Below are positions 63,101-64,000 of a DNA stretch of 64,000 nt, in pieces; position 1 is the stretch's first letter, and every line of letters begins with the position of its first letter. A model generated the notes under the pieces. The model saw only the letters and a list, made by a program, of their open reading frames with translations. It was not told where the DNA came from and searched no databases. The DNA lies in contig CADEDY010000001.1 in assembly GCA_902826215.1 (NCBI GenBank), positions 310,001-374,000 of the forward strand, read 5' to 3'. This stretch comes from an uncultured Bacteroidota bacterium. Its GTDB lineage: Bacteria > Bacteroidota > Bacteroidia > Flavobacteriales_F > PHOS-HE28. Made by a program: the position numbers and the translations under genes.

Positions 63101-63915
63101 GCGAATTGGTGCATGTGGAATACGAACGCGGCCCACAAATGATCAAGAGCGAGGACACCTTCCTCGTGGGCTATGTGCTCTTTGATAAACGCGAAGGATA
63201 CGCGGAAGTGGATGTCGTGGAGGATGCACAACGCGCGATCCAGCAGCGTTTGGACAAAGGCGAACTGACCTTGCCTGCCGGTGTGAGCTACCGCTTCTCG
63301 GGCAGCTACGAGAACCAGGTGCGCGCGGAGAAACGCCTGGCCATCGTGGTACCGCTGGTCCTCGTCATCATCTTTCTCATCCTCTATTTCCAATTCAATT
63401 CGGTCACCACGTCGCTCATGGTATTCACCGGTATCGCAGTCGCTTTCGCCGGTGGCTTCATGATGATCTGGTTATATGGGCAGGACTGGTTCCTCAATAT
63501 GAACGTCGCGGGTGCGAACCTCCGCGATCTGTTCCAGATGCATACAGTGAACCTCAGTGTTGCTGTGTGGGTGGGATTCATCGCGCTCTTCGGCATCGCC
63601 ACAGATGACGGTGTGCTCATGGCCACCTACCTCGATCAGAACTTCGCGAAAATGCCCACCGAGGATCGCAAGGGCATACGAACAGCCGTTGTAGCCGCCG
63701 GAAAGAAACGTGTGCGCCCGGCACTGATGACAACCGCGACCACCTTGATCGCCTTGCTCCCTGTGCTCACATCCACCGGTCGTGGTGCAGATATCCTGGT
63801 GCCAATGGCCATCCCATCCTTCGGCGGCATGGTCGTCGCCATCATCACCATTTTCGTTGTTCCCGTGCTGTACAGTGCGCGCATGGAACGGCGGATCAAA
63901 CGGACTGCGTCATGA
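60115..63915 (+). CDS. cusA: CusA-family heavy-metal RND pump
   Basis: The 1266-residue inner-membrane pump is longer than E. coli CusA (about 1047) because of extra hydrophobic segments near residues 525-680. The TM4 block IAIAIGTMVDLGIILSENV matches the CusA (monovalent Cu/Ag) type. Methionines equivalent to two of the three CusA relay positions are present (FLLMPTSMP and RLVMLQTGM), but the third site reads RYGLTVEDM, with Leu for Met. The stop overlaps the next gene's start (ATGA). Confidence 0.9.
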   Translation: MLNKLIHYFLANKLVTALLLLLLVGWGLVTAPFGWEIGVLPSDPVAVDAIPDIGENQQIVFTNWQGRSPQDIEDQITYPLTTSLLGIPGVKSIRSSSVFGFSSIYVLFNEDVEFYWSRSRILEKLSALPTNLLPDGVQPALGPDATALGQVYWYTLEGRDPDGNVTGGWDPHETRSAQDFIVKYALNGVEGVSEVASIGGMVQEYQVDVDPEALKAFNIPLHQVMLAVKNSNRDAGAKTIEVNQVEYLVRGLGYIRSISDIELAVVTVRDNVPLRVKDVARVSLGPATRRGLLDKGGAEVAGGVVIARYGANPMATILAVKEKIAQIAPGLPSKVLADGTKSQLTIVPFYDRTQLIHETLGTLEEALSLEILVTILVILIMVMELRTSLIIASLLPISVLMVFIAMRYFHVDANIVALSGIAIAIGTMVDLGIILSENVIRHMDEDKGRSKLFDVVYNASAEVGSAIVTAVSTTIISFIPVFTMVAAEGKLFRPLAFTKSFALLAAVLVALFILPSLIQLIFGVDGRKHWTRITLRALMVVGGIVALVFGQLWAGITLLALFAAHTVVDRSKSEHPLIKILPFAVIVVAVAWLLADLWRPLGVERSLFVNFLFVGAWVGLILGLFQAIQHYYERILRWCLDHKAAFLSIPVVIVLFGAMIWLGFGRVFSPLSKAANALGWSIETSSPWNSMAQSFPGVGKEFMPSLDEGSFLLMPTSMPHAGVEQNTRVVQQLDMRVAAIPEVEMVVGKMGRAETALDPAPISMYENIINYRSEYVVNEKGHRQTFKVDSKDRFILSTGDTLSQEEALTADFDRSTLIPADRGRYFRNWRAHINTTSDIWDEVVQATKLPGVTSAPKLQPIETRLVMLQTGMRAPMGIKVFGPDLPTIEAFGRELESILKQVPSVKAEAAFADRIVGKPYLQLRIDREAIGRYGLTVEDMQRTIETAIGGMVNTTTVEGRERYPVRVRYPRELRDSPDKLARILVPTPTGVQVPLGELVHVEYERGPQMIKSEDTFLVGYVLFDKREGYAEVDVVEDAQRAIQQRLDKGELTLPAGVSYRFSGSYENQVRAEKRLAIVVPLVLVIIFLILYFQFNSVTTSLMVFTGIAVAFAGGFMMIWLYGQDWFLNMNVAGANLRDLFQMHTVNLSVAVWVGFIALFGIATDDGVLMATYLDQNFAKMPTEDRKGIRTAVVAAGKKRVRPALMTTATTLIALLPVLTSTGRGADILVPMAIPSFGGMVVAIITIFVVPVLYSARMERRIKRTAS

Positions 63916-64000
63916 GAACGGCCATCCTACTTTTTCTGTTCTCGGTCACGCTTTTGAACGCGCATGCACAGGATCTGAGTGCTCATCTGCAAGCCGCTGC
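63912..64000 (+). CDS. Probable TolC-family outer-membrane efflux protein, N-terminal start (cut by window edge)
   Basis: Only 29 complete codons are visible: a signal peptide (MRTAILLFLFSVTLLNAHAQ) followed by DLSAHLQAA, which resembles the first helix of TolC-type proteins. It overlaps the cusA stop by four bases, and its place after cusA supports an outer-membrane channel or adaptor role. Confidence 0.55.
   Translation, partial: MRTAILLFLFSVTLLNAHAQDLSAHLQAA

Noticed and set aside
1-64000. tRNA or rRNA genes
   Set aside because: Intergenic regions were read for cloverleaf-type arms and conserved rRNA blocks; none was convincing.

Overview
The window comes from a member of the Bacteroidota, most likely an uncultured GC-rich Flavobacteriales-type organism. 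Lineage markers are a type IX secretion (T9SS) C-terminal domain on a multiheme cytochrome, a complete Alternative Complex III (actABCDEF) joined to an aa3-type oxidase, RND pumps fused to a TolC domain, an HYC_CC_PP-type protein, and promoter -7 boxes of the TAnnTTTG form. Species-level placement is not possible from the sequence alone. I saw no rRNA, tRNA or CRISPR array.

Layout. 1-6.4 kb: the N-terminal part of a two-component-regulator-type propeller sensor, a serine beta-lactamase-like lipoprotein, an OsmC protein, a DUF2461 protein and an unknown membrane protein. 6.4-10.5 kb is accessory: an exact 21-bp-period GATC array, paired palindromes, a small fibronectin-III (FnIII) protein, a LuxR-like HTH protein, a Ser/Thr kinase split by an in-frame TAA, a dispersed-type repeat and a small EF-Tu-barrel-like protein. 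10.5-16.4 kb: an NAD-linked, molybdenum-type formate dehydrogenase operon (FdsB-like, 5-formyl-THF cyclo-ligase, MOSC, catalytic subunit). 16.4-23.2 kb: a HAD-like protein, a diheme cytochrome, REP palindromes beside a RAYT-like transposase, then a reverse-strand run with a queuosine-precursor transporter, a Ca/Na antiporter, a MOSC protein and a T9SS-exported pentaheme cytochrome. 23.5-29.9 kb: a MORN-repeat protein and rimP-nusA-infB, whose leader carries a terminator-like hairpin. 30-42.3 kb: the respiratory operon actABCDEF, a small membrane gene, coxB and coxA, preceded by a perfect operator-like palindrome and closed by an intrinsic terminator. 42.4-47 kb: a beta-barrel protein, ruvB, an HMA-AraC fusion, an IS630-derived protein that appears to lack its catalytic residues, and a second FnIII paralog that also lies behind a 21-bp-period array. 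47.2-50.7 kb: an MmeI-like fused restriction-modification enzyme with in-frame palindromic insertions. 50.8-64 kb: a heavy-metal efflux island with a CzcA-TolC fusion, adaptor, P1B ATPase, DUF3703, an HYC_CC_PP protein, CusA and the start of a TolC-like protein.

How the genes work together. ActA-F oxidise menaquinol and feed electrons to CoxBA. Formate dehydrogenase supplies NADH from formate, and the folate cyclo-ligase in the same operon suggests a one-carbon connection. The metal island couples cytosolic export by the P-type ATPase to periplasmic export by two RND systems. The least explained parts are the two FnIII-plus-21-bp-array cassettes, the split kinase locus, the IS630-derived protein and the palindromes inside the restriction enzyme.
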